Below are positions 31,046 to 38,472 of a stretch of DNA of 53,534 bases, piece by piece. A model generated the notes under the pieces. That model ran no database searches and was not told the origin of the DNA. It was given only the letters and a program-made list of their open reading frames with translations. The position numbers and the translations under genes were made by a program. The stretch is taken from NCBI GenBank assembly GCA_947372745.1, contig CANBUY010000013.1:1-53534 (forward strand), given 5' to 3'. The stretch is from Comamonadaceae bacterium (GTDB lineage: Bacteria > Pseudomonadota > Gammaproteobacteria > Burkholderiales > Burkholderiaceae_C). How positions within the stretch are numbered: the first letter of the stretch is position 1; every line of letters starts with the position of its first letter.

Positions 31046-31093
31046 AAATCTACAACTAAAAAAATGGAATGCCTCGCTACGCTTTCCATGAAC

Positions 31094-31312
31094 TTAACCC
31101 TCATCGAAATCCGACTGCAAGACCGTCTCTTGGTGCAACTCACCAAGGCGCAGGCGCACCTGGTCAGTGCTTATAGCTCGCGAAGGGTCCGCCTTCAGCG
31201 CGTCATAGGCAGGCCCCACCTCTTGAACTAGCCAGTGTTCAACAGCACGATCACGCGCCAGCATGGCCCGCAAACCGTCCTGAATCATTTCGCTATCGTC
31301 ACCGCGACTCAA
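31094..31312 (-). pseudogene. ParD-family antitoxin, 5'-truncated
   Basis: Reads SRGDDSEMIQDGLRAMLARDRAVEHWLVQEVGPAYDALKADPSRAISTDQVRLRLGELHQ. This is the middle and C-terminal part of ParD antitoxins (S-R-G-D-x-S-E-M-I-x-D-G-L-R, then A-R-D-R-A-V-E-x-W-L). The N-terminal beta strand and first helix that bind DNA are missing, and the frame starts with TTG at 31312 overlapping the coq7 stop. No ParE partner follows. It may be translated by coupling to coq7 but would lack DNA-binding ability. Called a relic with some doubt. Confidence 0.65.
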
Positions 31313-31926
31313 ACCCGGTGCGCCACCGTCGTCATCACTTTGGCAGCGGCGCCCATGATGGCTTTGACGAAAGAGGGGAGCTCTAGTGCGCCCAGCTTTT
31401 GGGCGTCCAGGGCGTGGCGGGCTTCATCGTCTTTCATTTGGGCCACGATGGCGCGCGAGGCGTGGTCGTTGGCGGGTAGCAGCGCCAAGTGGCTCTCCAG
31501 GTGCGCCTCCACCTGGTGCTCGGTCTCCACCACAAAGCCCAGGCTCACCCGGTCGCCCAGTCGCCCGGCCAGCAGGCCCAGCCCAAACGCACCGGCGTAC
31601 CACAGCGGGTTGAGCAGCGAGGGGCGCTGACCCAGCTCATCGAGGCGTTGGCGCGTCCAGGCCAAATGATCGGTTTCTTCGGCGCTAGCCCTTTGAAAAT
31701 GTGCTTGAAGCGCTCTGTTTTTAGTAGCGAACGCCTGCGCCGTGTAAAGCGCCTGCGCACACACCTCACCCACATGGTTGACCCGCATCAGCGCGCCAGC
31801 CTGCACTTTTTCCGCCGCTGTGAGCTCGGTGCCCTCGCCCGGCAAGGTGGGGCAGGGCAGTGCCGCGCGGGGGGTGACAAAAAGGGTGCGCAGGGCGGCG
31901 TCTGCGGTGATCAAAAATTTATCCAT
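31309..31926 (-). CDS. coq7: 3-demethoxyubiquinol 3-hydroxylase (Coq7-type)
   Basis: O2-dependent di-iron hydroxylase of the penultimate ring hydroxylation in ubiquinone synthesis, peripheral on the inner membrane. 205 residues from the ATG at 31926 (MDKFLITADAALRTLFV). The di-iron ligands are spread through MRVNHVGEVCAQALYTAQ, ASAEETDHLAWTRQRLDELGQRPS, VVETEHQVEAHL and MKDDEARHALDAQKLGALELP. Two upstream in-frame starts (31947 and 31962) would add residues not seen in the family. The genome thus has both Coq7 for oxic conditions and UbiUVT for anoxic conditions. A truncated ParD gene lies directly behind it. Confidence 0.94.
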   Translation of the reverse strand: MDKFLITADAALRTLFVTPRAALPCPTLPGEGTELTAAEKVQAGALMRVNHVGEVCAQALYTAQAFATKNRALQAHFQRASAEETDHLAWTRQRLDELGQRPSLLNPLWYAGAFGLGLLAGRLGDRVSLGFVVETEHQVEAHLESHLALLPANDHASRAIVAQMKDDEARHALDAQKLGALELPSFVKAIMGAAAKVMTTVAHRV

Positions 31927-32090
31927 GTGGGGGATTCTATTGATCATGCCCAGGGTGTTCACGGCGGGCTATCGGACAAGATGATGTCAATAGGGTCACT
32001 TGATCTAAACCCAAGCGGTGACAGCGCCCGAAAGTGGCCCGATAACCCCTCGTTTAATCGCCTTAACCAATTGCTCGGCAAGTAAGTTTA

Positions 32091-32118
32091 TTTCATGAAA
32101 ATCTATATATTCATGAAA
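32091..32118. promoter_or_regulatory. Pair of TTCATGAA palindromes upstream of the first porin
   Basis: TTTCATGAAA (32091-32100) and TTCATGAA (32110-32117, flanked by A/A and T) are two palindromes whose centres are 18 bases apart in an AT-rich stretch. Such phased repeats fit a dimeric regulator binding cooperatively. They are not present before the second porin. Downstream, GTTGC-AATAAA-GCAAC (32163-32178) is another small hairpin. Nothing else coding lies in 31927-32331. Confidence 0.4.
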
Positions 32119-32252
32119 TTTATTGTGTTTTAATTGATTTTAATTAATAAAATACTTCAATTGTTGCAATAAAGCAACGTGAAAACTTAAATATCACGCA
32201 TTTTGGGGTCATTTGCTTGGCTGGGCCTGTGGGCTCTGTTTCAATACATTCG

Positions 32253-32298
32253 ACTTCCAGAAATTAGGAAGTTGGCCTAGGTCCCGGAAATACCCGGG
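32253..32298 (+). promoter_or_regulatory. Hairpins in the 5' leader of the first porin
   Basis: ACTTCC (32253-32258)/GGAAGT (32267-32272) and CCCGG (32283-32287)/CCGGG (32294-32298) form two stem-loops ending 33 bases before the porin ATG. They could stabilise the mRNA or be a target for a small RNA. The second porin has a different leader. Confidence 0.35.
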
Positions 32299-32331
32299 CC
32301 AGAGCTCTAAATTTAACCTTGGAATACAAAC

Positions 32332-33528
32332 ATGAAAAAAACCCTGATCGCTTTGGCTGCTCTCGCAGTTGTTTCCGCAGCTTCGGCTCAATCTTCAGTG
32401 ACCGTTTACGGTGCGCTTGATGCTTCTTTCAACAGCGCAAGCTCAGAAGGCGTCAGCAAGACCTTCATGGGAACTTCACAACTCGGTTCCAGCAAGCTGG
32501 GCTTCATGGGTACTGAAGACCTCGGCAACGGTTTGAAAGCCATCTTCAAAATTGAAGGCGGATTGAACAATGACGCAGGCGCTGGTAAATCAACCAACAC
32601 CAACAACCAAGTGTCTGGTGCTGTTTCTGGTGCTGGCCCAACGGTCAACGGTGCTGCTGGTCAAGCTAGCTCCGGTGGCTTTGTGTTCCAACGTTATTCT
32701 TACGTTGGTTTGAATGGCAGTTTCGGTGAAGTTCGCTTGGGCCGTGACTACGTTTCAGCGTTTTTGAATGTTCAAGCTGCTGTGGATCCATTTGGAACCA
32801 ATGGTCCTGCTGACTCCACTCAAATGGCGTTGAAATTGGGTGGCGCAACCATCACCAATGCATCGAACATGATTGGTTACACATCACCCTCTATCAGCGG
32901 TTTTACCGTTGGTGCTCAGTATTTCATGGGTGAAAACGTTAGCGGAAAAGCCAACAGCGACGACGGCACAGGTACTTCGGTGTACGCTGCGTACGCCAAC
33001 GGCCCCTTGTTCTTGACCGCAGGTCAACAGACCACCAAAGGTAAGGCCGTTGCTGCTGTTGCCGCAACTTCTATTGCCAATACAACGACTGGTGTTGTCA
33101 CTGACACAGCCGCAGCTCTGGCCCTCCCAGGTGATTACACTTTGAGCGCTTTGTCTGCTTCGTATGACTTGGGCATGGCCAAGTTGGCATACACCTACGC
33201 CCGTGAAGAAGCTGTCGGTACGGCTGCTACAGCTAAAAACACCAGCAATTTGTTTGGTGTGACCGTGCCAATGGGCGCCTTCAACCTGAAAGCTTCGTAC
33301 GTCGCTGCTGCTCGTAACACGGGTGTTGCTGGCGTTGCTGACGAAACAGGAACTTTGTTCGGCTTGGGTGTTGACTACGCTTTGTCCAAGCGTACAACCG
33401 CTTACAGCACATGGGCTCGCGTGACCAACGGTGACAACGGCGCTTCTTACAGCACTGGTGGCGTTGGCGCTACTACGGCCAACAATTCTTCACAGAATTT
33501 GGCCATTGGTATCAAGCACAACTTCTAA
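32332..33528 (+). CDS. Gram-negative trimeric porin (Omp32-like), first tandem copy
   Basis: General diffusion porin of the outer membrane, 398 residues. Signal peptide KKTLIALAALAVVSAASAQ is followed by the mature start SSVTVYGALDASF, the beta-proteobacterial porin opening. The body is a 16-strand barrel with alternating aromatic strands, loop repeats rich in Gly/Ser/Asn, and the C-terminal strand LAIGIKHNF ending in Phe for BAM recognition. A paralogue with over 90 percent identical residues lies 487 bases downstream. Codon use is distinctly less GC-rich than in neighbouring genes, as for highly expressed porins. A terminator follows at 33567. Confidence 0.96.
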   Translation: MKKTLIALAALAVVSAASAQSSVTVYGALDASFNSASSEGVSKTFMGTSQLGSSKLGFMGTEDLGNGLKAIFKIEGGLNNDAGAGKSTNTNNQVSGAVSGAGPTVNGAAGQASSGGFVFQRYSYVGLNGSFGEVRLGRDYVSAFLNVQAAVDPFGTNGPADSTQMALKLGGATITNASNMIGYTSPSISGFTVGAQYFMGENVSGKANSDDGTGTSVYAAYANGPLFLTAGQQTTKGKAVAAVAATSIANTTTGVVTDTAAALALPGDYTLSALSASYDLGMAKLAYTYAREEAVGTAATAKNTSNLFGVTVPMGAFNLKASYVAAARNTGVAGVADETGTLFGLGVDYALSKRTTAYSTWARVTNGDNGASYSTGGVGATTANNSSQNLAIGIKHNF

Positions 33529-33566
33529 TCCCCCGCTGGCTTGCGCCAGCTGAGGTTTGAAAGCCA

Positions 33567-33599
33567 AAACCCCGCTACAGCAATGTGGCGGGGTTTTTT
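33567..33599 (+). terminator. Intrinsic terminator of the first porin
   Basis: AACCCCGC (33568-33575) and GCGGGGTT (33588-33595 region) form the stem, followed by a run of T. The same design follows the second porin at 35247-35280. Confidence 0.9.
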
Positions 33600-33670
33600 A
33601 ATTTCCGGGTTTTGTGGATCGCCACGCTGCGAGCGCGTTGGTGGGCTGAGAATGCAAAAACAAATCGCCC

Positions 33671-33702
33671 AAAAAAATGGGGTTCCCTTTTTGGGGAACC
33701 CC
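33671..33702 (-). terminator. Minus-strand intrinsic terminator in the porin intergenic region
   Basis: GGGGTTCCC (33679-33687) pairs perfectly with GGGAACCCC (33694-33702) around a 6-base loop. On the minus strand it is followed by A and seven T (33678-33671). No protein gene is seen whose transcript it would end. Confidence 0.75.
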
Positions 33703-33840
33703 TAACCTTGGAAACAGAGTTAAGCCCCTGTCAGGCTAAATCTCACGCCAAGCACAGGCTAAAGGCCTGACTTTTTGCAAGAAATTCTTGTCAAGCCAGC
33801 AACTCCTGCGAGCTTGCTCGGGTTGGAGCACAAGGCTAAT
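33671..33840 (-). ncRNA. Candidate structured small RNA between the two porins (minus strand)
   Basis: The stretch holds four inverted repeats: CTCC...GGAG enclosing CGAGC/GCTCG (33803-33828); CAAGAA/TTCTTG (33778-33790); GTCAGGC/GCCTGAC (33730-33771); and a 9-base stem at 33679-33702 followed on the minus strand by seven T. The last is an intrinsic terminator only in that direction, and no gene on that strand precedes it, so a small antisense-side transcript of about 150-170 bases is inferred. A weak promoter candidate is TTGATA with an AT-rich region around 33835-33870. No known RNA family recognised. Confidence 0.35.
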
Positions 33841-34015
33841 AATTAATTAAATCATTTTAATTAAATTATCAACAAAGTCGAATGTTGTGTTTTAACTACA
33901 AAATCACATAAATCATTTCTTAAGTTTGAATCGTCAGATACATTAATTCCTGTTTGGAGAAACTTCTTTCCAAATATAAAAAAGTTTATTTGTTTCACAC
34001 TCGGAGAAATACGAC

Positions 34016-35209
34016 ATGAAAAAAACCCTGATCGCTTTGGCTGCTTTTGCTGCCGTTAGCTCATTCGCTCAATCCACCGTGTCCGTCTACGGTGCAGTCG
34101 ATGCTTCTTTCAACAGCGCAAGCTCAGAAGGCGTCAGCAAGACATTCATGGGCACTTCACAACTCGGTTCCAGCAAACTGGGCTTCTCGGGTACTGAAGA
34201 TCTCGGTAACGGTCTGAAAGCCAACTTCAAGCTTGAAGGCGGCTTGAACAATGACGCCGGCGCTGGTAAATCAACCAACACCAACAACCAAGTGGGTGGT
34301 GCTGTTTCTGGTGCTGGCCCAACGGTCAACGGTGCTGCTGGCCAAGCTAGCTCCGGTGGCTTTGTGTTTCAGCGTTATGCCTACGTTGGTTTGACCGGCG
34401 GCTTCGGTGAAGTTCGCTTGGGCCGTGACTACGTTTCAGCATTCTTGAACGTTCAAGCTGCTGTGGATCCATTTGGAACCAATGGTCCTGCTGACGCCAC
34501 TCAAATGGCTTTGAAATTGGCTGGCGTCACTGCCACCAGTGCTTCCAACATGATTGGTTACACATCACCCTCTATCAGCGGTTTTACCGTTGGTGCTCAG
34601 TATTTCATGGGTGAAAACGTTAGCGGCGCTGCCAACAGCGACGACGGCACAGGTACTTCGGTGTACGCTGCGTACGCCAACGGCCCCTTGTTCTTGACCG
34701 CAGGTCAACAGACCACTAAAGGTAAGGCCGTTGCTGCTGTTGCCGCAACTTCAATTGCCAATACGACTACAGGCGTTGTCACTGACACGGCTGCTAAATT
34801 GGCCCTCCCAGGTGATTACACTTTGAGCGCTTTGTCTGCTTCGTATGACCTGGGTATGGCCAAATTGGCTTACACCTACGCTCGTGAAGAGTCTGTCGGT
34901 ACGGCTGCTACAGCTAAAAACACCAGCAATCTGTTTGGTGTGACCGTGCCAATGGGCGCTTTCAACCTGAAAGCTTCGTACATCGCTGCTGCTCGTAACA
35001 CGGGTGTTGCTGGTGCGGCTGACGAAACAGGCACTTTGCTCGGTTTGGGTGTTGACTACGCATTGTCCAAGCGTACAACGGCTTACAGCACATGGGCTCG
35101 CGTGTCCAACGGTGACAACGGCGCTTCTTACAGCACCGGTGGCGTTGGCGCTACCACAGCCAACAACTCTTCACAGAATTTGGCCATTGGTGTCAAGCAC
35201 AACTTCTAA
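34016..35209 (+). CDS. Gram-negative trimeric porin (Omp32-like), second tandem copy
   Basis: 397 residues, paralogue of the upstream porin. Signal peptide KKTLIALAAFAAVSSFAQ and mature start STVSVYGAVDASF. Most of the barrel is identical to copy one. Differences cluster in the signal peptide, a few loops (for example SGAANSDD against SGKANSDD) and scattered strand positions. Several stretches of dozens of bases, including third codon positions, are identical in both (for example 34553-34626 against 32873-32946). That points to recent duplication or ongoing gene conversion. The ATG has GGAG about ten bases upstream. Its own AT-rich leader (33841-34015) differs completely, implying separate regulation. 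Confidence 0.96.
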   Translation: MKKTLIALAAFAAVSSFAQSTVSVYGAVDASFNSASSEGVSKTFMGTSQLGSSKLGFSGTEDLGNGLKANFKLEGGLNNDAGAGKSTNTNNQVGGAVSGAGPTVNGAAGQASSGGFVFQRYAYVGLTGGFGEVRLGRDYVSAFLNVQAAVDPFGTNGPADATQMALKLAGVTATSASNMIGYTSPSISGFTVGAQYFMGENVSGAANSDDGTGTSVYAAYANGPLFLTAGQQTTKGKAVAAVAATSIANTTTGVVTDTAAKLALPGDYTLSALSASYDLGMAKLAYTYAREESVGTAATAKNTSNLFGVTVPMGAFNLKASYIAAARNTGVAGAADETGTLLGLGVDYALSKRTTAYSTWARVSNGDNGASYSTGGVGATTANNSSQNLAIGVKHNF

Positions 35210-35246
35210 TCCAACGCTGGCGCAAGCCAGCTGAGGTTTAAAAGCC

Positions 35247-35280
35247 AAAACCCCGCTGCAGCAATGCCGCGGGGTTTTTC
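35247..35280 (+). terminator. Intrinsic terminator of the second porin
   Basis: CCCCGC (35251-35256) and GCGGGG (35269-35274) with a T run at 35275-35279; nearly identical to the first porin's terminator. Confidence 0.9.
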
Positions 35281-35437
35281 GTTGTGGGTTTGACCATGGC
35301 ATCTGCTTGCGAAATTACGAAATATCAAAGCATGAGGTGTGTGGTAGTCAAGAAATCTCAAATTGAAATGGGTGAGCGGGTTCAATATGAAGGGCCAGTT
35401 TTTTGAAAAATCTGACTTTTCAAAGGAGTCTTATCCC

Positions 35438-36163
35438 ATGCGTCAACTCAAGCTTTCTCACTTGTCCATAGCCGCTTTGCTGGCTTTGGTGTCCGCCACA
35501 GCCGCACAAGCCCAGCAGGCGGGCGACACGATTGTGGCCATCGGTGCGGCCAGAATTGCACCCAGTCTCTCACTGGGGGCCTTGAATTCGGTGGGCTTAG
35601 ACGCCGCCACTTTCAATGGCTATACCGCAGGGGCCTCGGCCTCGGCAGGGTATGCAGAGACGCTGTCTTTTAGTGTCTTACAAATGTTCACCAACAATGT
35701 GGCGGTTGAGTTCTCCTTGGGCGTACCTCCGACCATCAACCTTGACGTGAATCTTTCCAGCATCTCCACGCTGTTGCCCCGAGCCGCCAAGGCTGATGTG
35801 TTGACGCCGACGGCAGTGGCCAAGTATCTTTTCAACACCCCCGCTGACAAGTTTCGGCCCTACGCGGGCTTGGGTTTAACCTACGCCTCATTTGATAAGG
35901 TGAGTGCTGATAAGTCGAATGTGTTGGTTAACGCTTTGGGTGGAACCTCGGCGAGTTTGAGTTCGTCATGGGCGCCGGTGTACAGCCTGGGCTTTATTTA
36001 TAACTTCACAGACCGCCTGTCAGTTAATGCGCTGGTGGCGTACATCCCCTTGAAGTCGGATGTTACTTTTGTAGGACCAGGCTTGAGTGGACCCGTCACC
36101 ACGACGGGTACCGTGGACATTAACCCAACCGATTACGTGGTCCGAATCGGCTATAAATTCTGA
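35438..36163 (+). CDS. OmpW family outer membrane protein
   Basis: About 241 residues from ATG 35438, preceded by AAGGAG, which rules out the longer frame from 35363. The signal peptide ends ATAAQAQQAG. OmpW features: AGDTIVAIGAARIAP near the mature start, TLSFSVLQMFTNNVAVEFSLGVPPTINLD, VLTPTAVAKYLFNTPADKFRPYAGLGLTYASFD, YSLGFIYNFTDRLSVNALVAYIPLKSDV and the C-terminal strand PTDYVVRIGYKF. It is an eight-stranded barrel forming a narrow hydrophobic channel; family members are implicated in uptake of small hydrophobic compounds and stress. A terminator follows at 36179. Confidence 0.9.
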   Translation: MRQLKLSHLSIAALLALVSATAAQAQQAGDTIVAIGAARIAPSLSLGALNSVGLDAATFNGYTAGASASAGYAETLSFSVLQMFTNNVAVEFSLGVPPTINLDVNLSSISTLLPRAAKADVLTPTAVAKYLFNTPADKFRPYAGLGLTYASFDKVSADKSNVLVNALGGTSASLSSSWAPVYSLGFIYNFTDRLSVNALVAYIPLKSDVTFVGPGLSGPVTTTGTVDINPTDYVVRIGYKF

Positions 36164-36178
36164 GGAGTGTGGGTTTTT

Positions 36179-36200
36179 AGCGGCTGAATGGCCGCTTTTG
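36179..36200 (+). terminator. Probable terminator after the OmpW-like gene
   Basis: AGCGGC (36179-36184)/GCCGCT (36191-36196) around TGAATG, followed by TTT. A short but well-placed hairpin 16 bases after the stop. Confidence 0.65.
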
Positions 36201-36270
36201 CAGTCGGTTATATTTGGCGGATGGCATATTTTCATCCGTTACTTTTCGTGATTGCATAAGGCGACTTCAG

Positions 36271-36990
36271 TTGTTTTTCTTTAAATCTATTTTGCTTGGT
36301 CTGGTGGTGGGGCTGTCGGCCTGCGCTACCCAAGCGCCCAAGTCGGCGTTAACCGCTAGCCATGCTTTTGGCCCGGACTGGCTGGCCTTTCATTTTCCTG
36401 GTAAAACCCCCACGGATTACACGCCTGAGCACAAAGGCGGGCGCTCGGCCATGCGGGCTGATGCGGTGTCTTCAGCCAGCATGTTGCGGCGTACAGTGCG
36501 CATCGTTCCACAAGATTTGGGGTCGGTTAAATTTTCTTGGCAGGTGCCCGCCTTGATCGAGAAAGCTGATTTGGCCGCGCGCGACAAGTCGGACTCGCCG
36601 GTGCGACTGGTGCTGGCTTTTGAGGGGGATCGCAGCCTTTTTTCAGCCAAAGATTCGATGCTGTCCGAGTTGTCGCATGCCTTGACGGGCGAGCCTATGC
36701 CCTATGCCACGCTGATGTATGTGTGGAGCAACACGCTCCCGGCCGGCACTGTGGTTAAAAGCGGGCGCACCGACCGCATTCGAAAGCTGGTGGTGGAGTC
36801 AGGCAGTAAAAACCTGAATGCCTGGCTGGACTACGAGCGCGATGTGGCGGCTGATTTTGAACTGGCCTTTGGCGAGCGCCCGGGCGCCTTGGTGGGCATT
36901 GGCCTCATGACCGACAGCGACAACACACGCACTACTGCGCAGGCTTGGTATGGCCGGGTGACCTTGGCCAAGGCGGCCAGCCCTTATTAG
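36271..36990 (+). CDS. DUF3047 lipoprotein
   Basis: About 239 residues. The lipoprotein signal FFFKSILLGLVVGLSAC has its lipobox cysteine at residue 18. The body is DUF3047 (PF11249): VKFSWQVPALIEKADLAARDKSDSPVRLVLAFEGD, then PYATLMYVWSNTLP, RIRKLVVESGSKNLNAWLDYERDVAADFELAFGERPGALVGIGLMTDSDNT. No ATG starts this frame: the nearest candidates are TTG at 36271 (giving a normal signal peptide) and TTG at 36214. I chose 36271. An ATG lost to mutation is possible, and then the gene could be poorly translated. Function of the family is unknown. Confidence 0.78.
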   Translation: MFFFKSILLGLVVGLSACATQAPKSALTASHAFGPDWLAFHFPGKTPTDYTPEHKGGRSAMRADAVSSASMLRRTVRIVPQDLGSVKFSWQVPALIEKADLAARDKSDSPVRLVLAFEGDRSLFSAKDSMLSELSHALTGEPMPYATLMYVWSNTLPAGTVVKSGRTDRIRKLVVESGSKNLNAWLDYERDVAADFELAFGERPGALVGIGLMTDSDNTRTTAQAWYGRVTLAKAASPY

Positions 36991-37002
36991 GCTTGCGCTT
37001 GG

Positions 37003-37017
37003 GCCACGCGTGTGGCT
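37003..37017 (+). terminator. Possible terminator after the DUF3047 gene
   Basis: GCCAC (37003-37007)/GTGGC (37012-37016) around GCGT with a T-rich stretch TTTACTTCTTT after it. It overlaps the stop region of the convergent small lipoprotein gene. Confidence 0.45.
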
Positions 37018-37209
37018 TTACTTCTTTGCGGGTTTTGAGTCAGGAATGACGGCATCAACCACCGCACCCGTCACCTTGAAACCTGTTTTAACCACGGTGG
37101 CGCCAGCGGTGACCACGGCGTCGGCCACAGCGATGACTGCGCAACCGCTGCAAAGCAGGGTGCTGGCAATCAAGGTGGCGATAGTCAGGGGTTTGGTTCG
37201 GTTGTTCAT
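37018..37209 (-). CDS. Small lipoprotein (NF038104-like)
   Basis: 63 residues. Signal TIATLIASTLLCSGCAVIAVAD has a lipobox CSGC, so it should be a lipid-anchored envelope protein. The mature part AVIAVADAVVTAGATVVKTGFKVTGAVVDAVIPD is a repeated small-residue helix typical of a tiny family of beta-proteobacterial lipoproteins. The function is unknown. An ATG at 37209 with an upstream GAGAA... as ribosome site fits. Divergent from the 166-residue gene at 37337. Confidence 0.75.
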   Translation of the reverse strand: MNNRTKPLTIATLIASTLLCSGCAVIAVADAVVTAGATVVKTGFKVTGAVVDAVIPDSKPAKK

Positions 37210-37336
37210 GGGAAAGTTCTCTTTTAAGCAGTGTGGTTTTTAACACAATCTGCGCTTGTGTTGCGGGCGGCAGGGCTCAAGATTTCTGAAAGCATGCCGT
37301 AATTCTAGGTAAGCGTCTTTACCCAACGGAGCCGAT

Positions 37337-37837
37337 ATGACCACTTTCCTCCCCCTTGTCACCCTGCTGCTCATTCTGGCGATGATGTGCTTTCTTCTGT
37401 ATTACTTTTACATCCAGCAAAGTCTGGAGACCCTGTCCCGTCAGCTGGCAAGCATGCAGTCCTCGCCGGCCAGTGCCAGGGGGCCTGACATGATTCGCCG
37501 TGAGAAGGCGTATCGCCATGACCAACTGTTTTTGTTGGAAGCCGACCTCACCAATTACCCGCGTGAATTGTTAAACGAAGAAGAAATGGCGGTGGTTGAT
37601 GTGGCCCGCAAAAACATCAAGCTCTGCATTGATGAACTTAAGCAATCAGGTGACTGGCTGGGCTTGCCGTTTGATTTTGAATGGAGCGAAATGGTGGACC
37701 GAGTGCCCCAGGTCATTTCACTTTACCGCCTGACTTTGGCGCAGTCGTCCTGGGTTGATGGGACCCAAAAACAGTCTGAGGAGGTGGTGGATGTTTCCAG
37801 GCAAAAGAACGACAGTTTTGTATTGCGTTTGGCGTAA
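37337..37837 (+). CDS. Unknown membrane-anchored protein
   Basis: 166 residues. Residues 4-25 (FLPLVTLLLILAMMCFLLYYFY) form one transmembrane helix, followed by a short linker and a mostly helical acidic-basic cytoplasmic or periplasmic domain (DQLFLLEADLTNYPRELLNEEEMAVVDVARKN, WLGLPFDFEWSEMV). I recognise no family. Base use and start (ATG 37337 with GGAG at 37327-37330) look like a normal gene. It lies between a small lipoprotein and the yefM-yoeB module. No function is proposed. Confidence 0.7.
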   Translation: MTTFLPLVTLLLILAMMCFLLYYFYIQQSLETLSRQLASMQSSPASARGPDMIRREKAYRHDQLFLLEADLTNYPRELLNEEEMAVVDVARKNIKLCIDELKQSGDWLGLPFDFEWSEMVDRVPQVISLYRLTLAQSSWVDGTQKQSEEVVDVSRQKNDSFVLRLA

Positions 37838-37888
37838 TCGCCCATGATGATTCGCCGCCCTCTGTTTCTTAAGCTCAACCAGCCTATA

Positions 37889-37910
37889 CTTGCACCTAAT
37901 TAAGTACAAG
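37889..37910. promoter_or_regulatory. Operator-like dyad before yefM-yoeB
   Basis: CTTGCAC (37889-37895) and GTACAAG (37904-37910) form a 7-base dyad with one mismatch and an 8-base AT-rich centre. YefM-YoeB operators contain TGTACA-like hexamers, and TTGTAC on the minus strand fits. It lies 17 bases before the yefM ATG. Confidence 0.45.
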
Positions 37911-37926
37911 TTTTGAAGGATGTTTA

Positions 37927-38190
37927 ATGAGAATAGTGACTTACTCAGAGGCACGTAGCTCACTCAAGTCGGTACTCGACCAAGTGAATGACGATGCAGA
38001 CGTGACCATCATCAGCCGCCGTGATGGGGCTGACGCTGTGGTGATGTCGCTGGACCAATATCAAAGCATCATGGAAACCATGCACTTGCTATCAACCCCT
38101 GCGAATGTGGCGCACCTGGCCAAGTCCATTGCGCAACACAAAGGCGGCCAGGCCGTGCGGCGCGAGCTGGCGGACACTGGCGCCCCATGA
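37927..38190 (+). CDS. yefM: YefM family antitoxin
   Basis: 87 residues: RIVTYSEARSSLKSVLDQVNDDADVTIISRRDGADAVVMSLDQYQSIMETMHLLSTPANVAHLAKSI is the canonical YefM sequence (Y-S-E-A-R, then the R-R-x-G-x-x-A-V-V-M-S-L-x-x-Y and E-T-x-H-L-L-S-x-P-x-N). It neutralises YoeB and represses the operon. The stop overlaps the yoeB ATG (ATGA at 38187-38190). AAGGATG precedes the start. The upstream spacer holds a dyad consistent with its operator. Confidence 0.95.
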   Translation: MRIVTYSEARSSLKSVLDQVNDDADVTIISRRDGADAVVMSLDQYQSIMETMHLLSTPANVAHLAKSIAQHKGGQAVRRELADTGAP

Positions 38191-38453
38191 GTCGCGCCAT
38201 TCGCTTCACCCCCGCCGCTTGGGAGGATTACACCTACTGGCAAGGGCAGGACAAAAAGACCTTGAAGCGTATCAACACCCTGATAGGGGCTGCACGGCGT
38301 GACCCCTTCGCGGGTATAGGCAAACCTGAACCCTTGCTGGGCAACTTGGTGGGGTATTGGTCGCGGCGCATTGACGAGACGCACCGCCTTGTTTATGCGG
38401 CTGACGATGCCGACTTTGATGTGATCGCGTGCCGTGGGCACTACGACGATTGA
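38187..38453 (+). CDS. yoeB: Txe/YoeB family toxin
   Basis: 88 residues. RAIRFTPAAWEDYTYWQGQDKKTLKRINTLI, then GKPEPLLGNLVGYWSRRIDETHRLVYAADDADFDVIACRGHYDD are all YoeB hallmarks. Catalytic residues of E. coli YoeB (E46, R65, H83) correspond to E of KPEPL, R of RRIDETHR and H of RGHY. It is a ribosome-dependent mRNase inhibiting translation initiation. Intact and complete. It is the last gene before a tRNA-Arg whose 3' end faces it, so the module could have arrived by tRNA-directed integration. Confidence 0.95.
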   Translation: MSRAIRFTPAAWEDYTYWQGQDKKTLKRINTLIGAARRDPFAGIGKPEPLLGNLVGYWSRRIDETHRLVYAADDADFDVIACRGHYDD

Positions 38454-38472
38454 CAAATTGAGGGGGATATTC

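Noticed and set aside
33535-33555. Hairpin just after porin 1 as a second terminator
   Set aside because: GCTGGC...GCCAGC lacks a T run; the true terminator follows at 33567.
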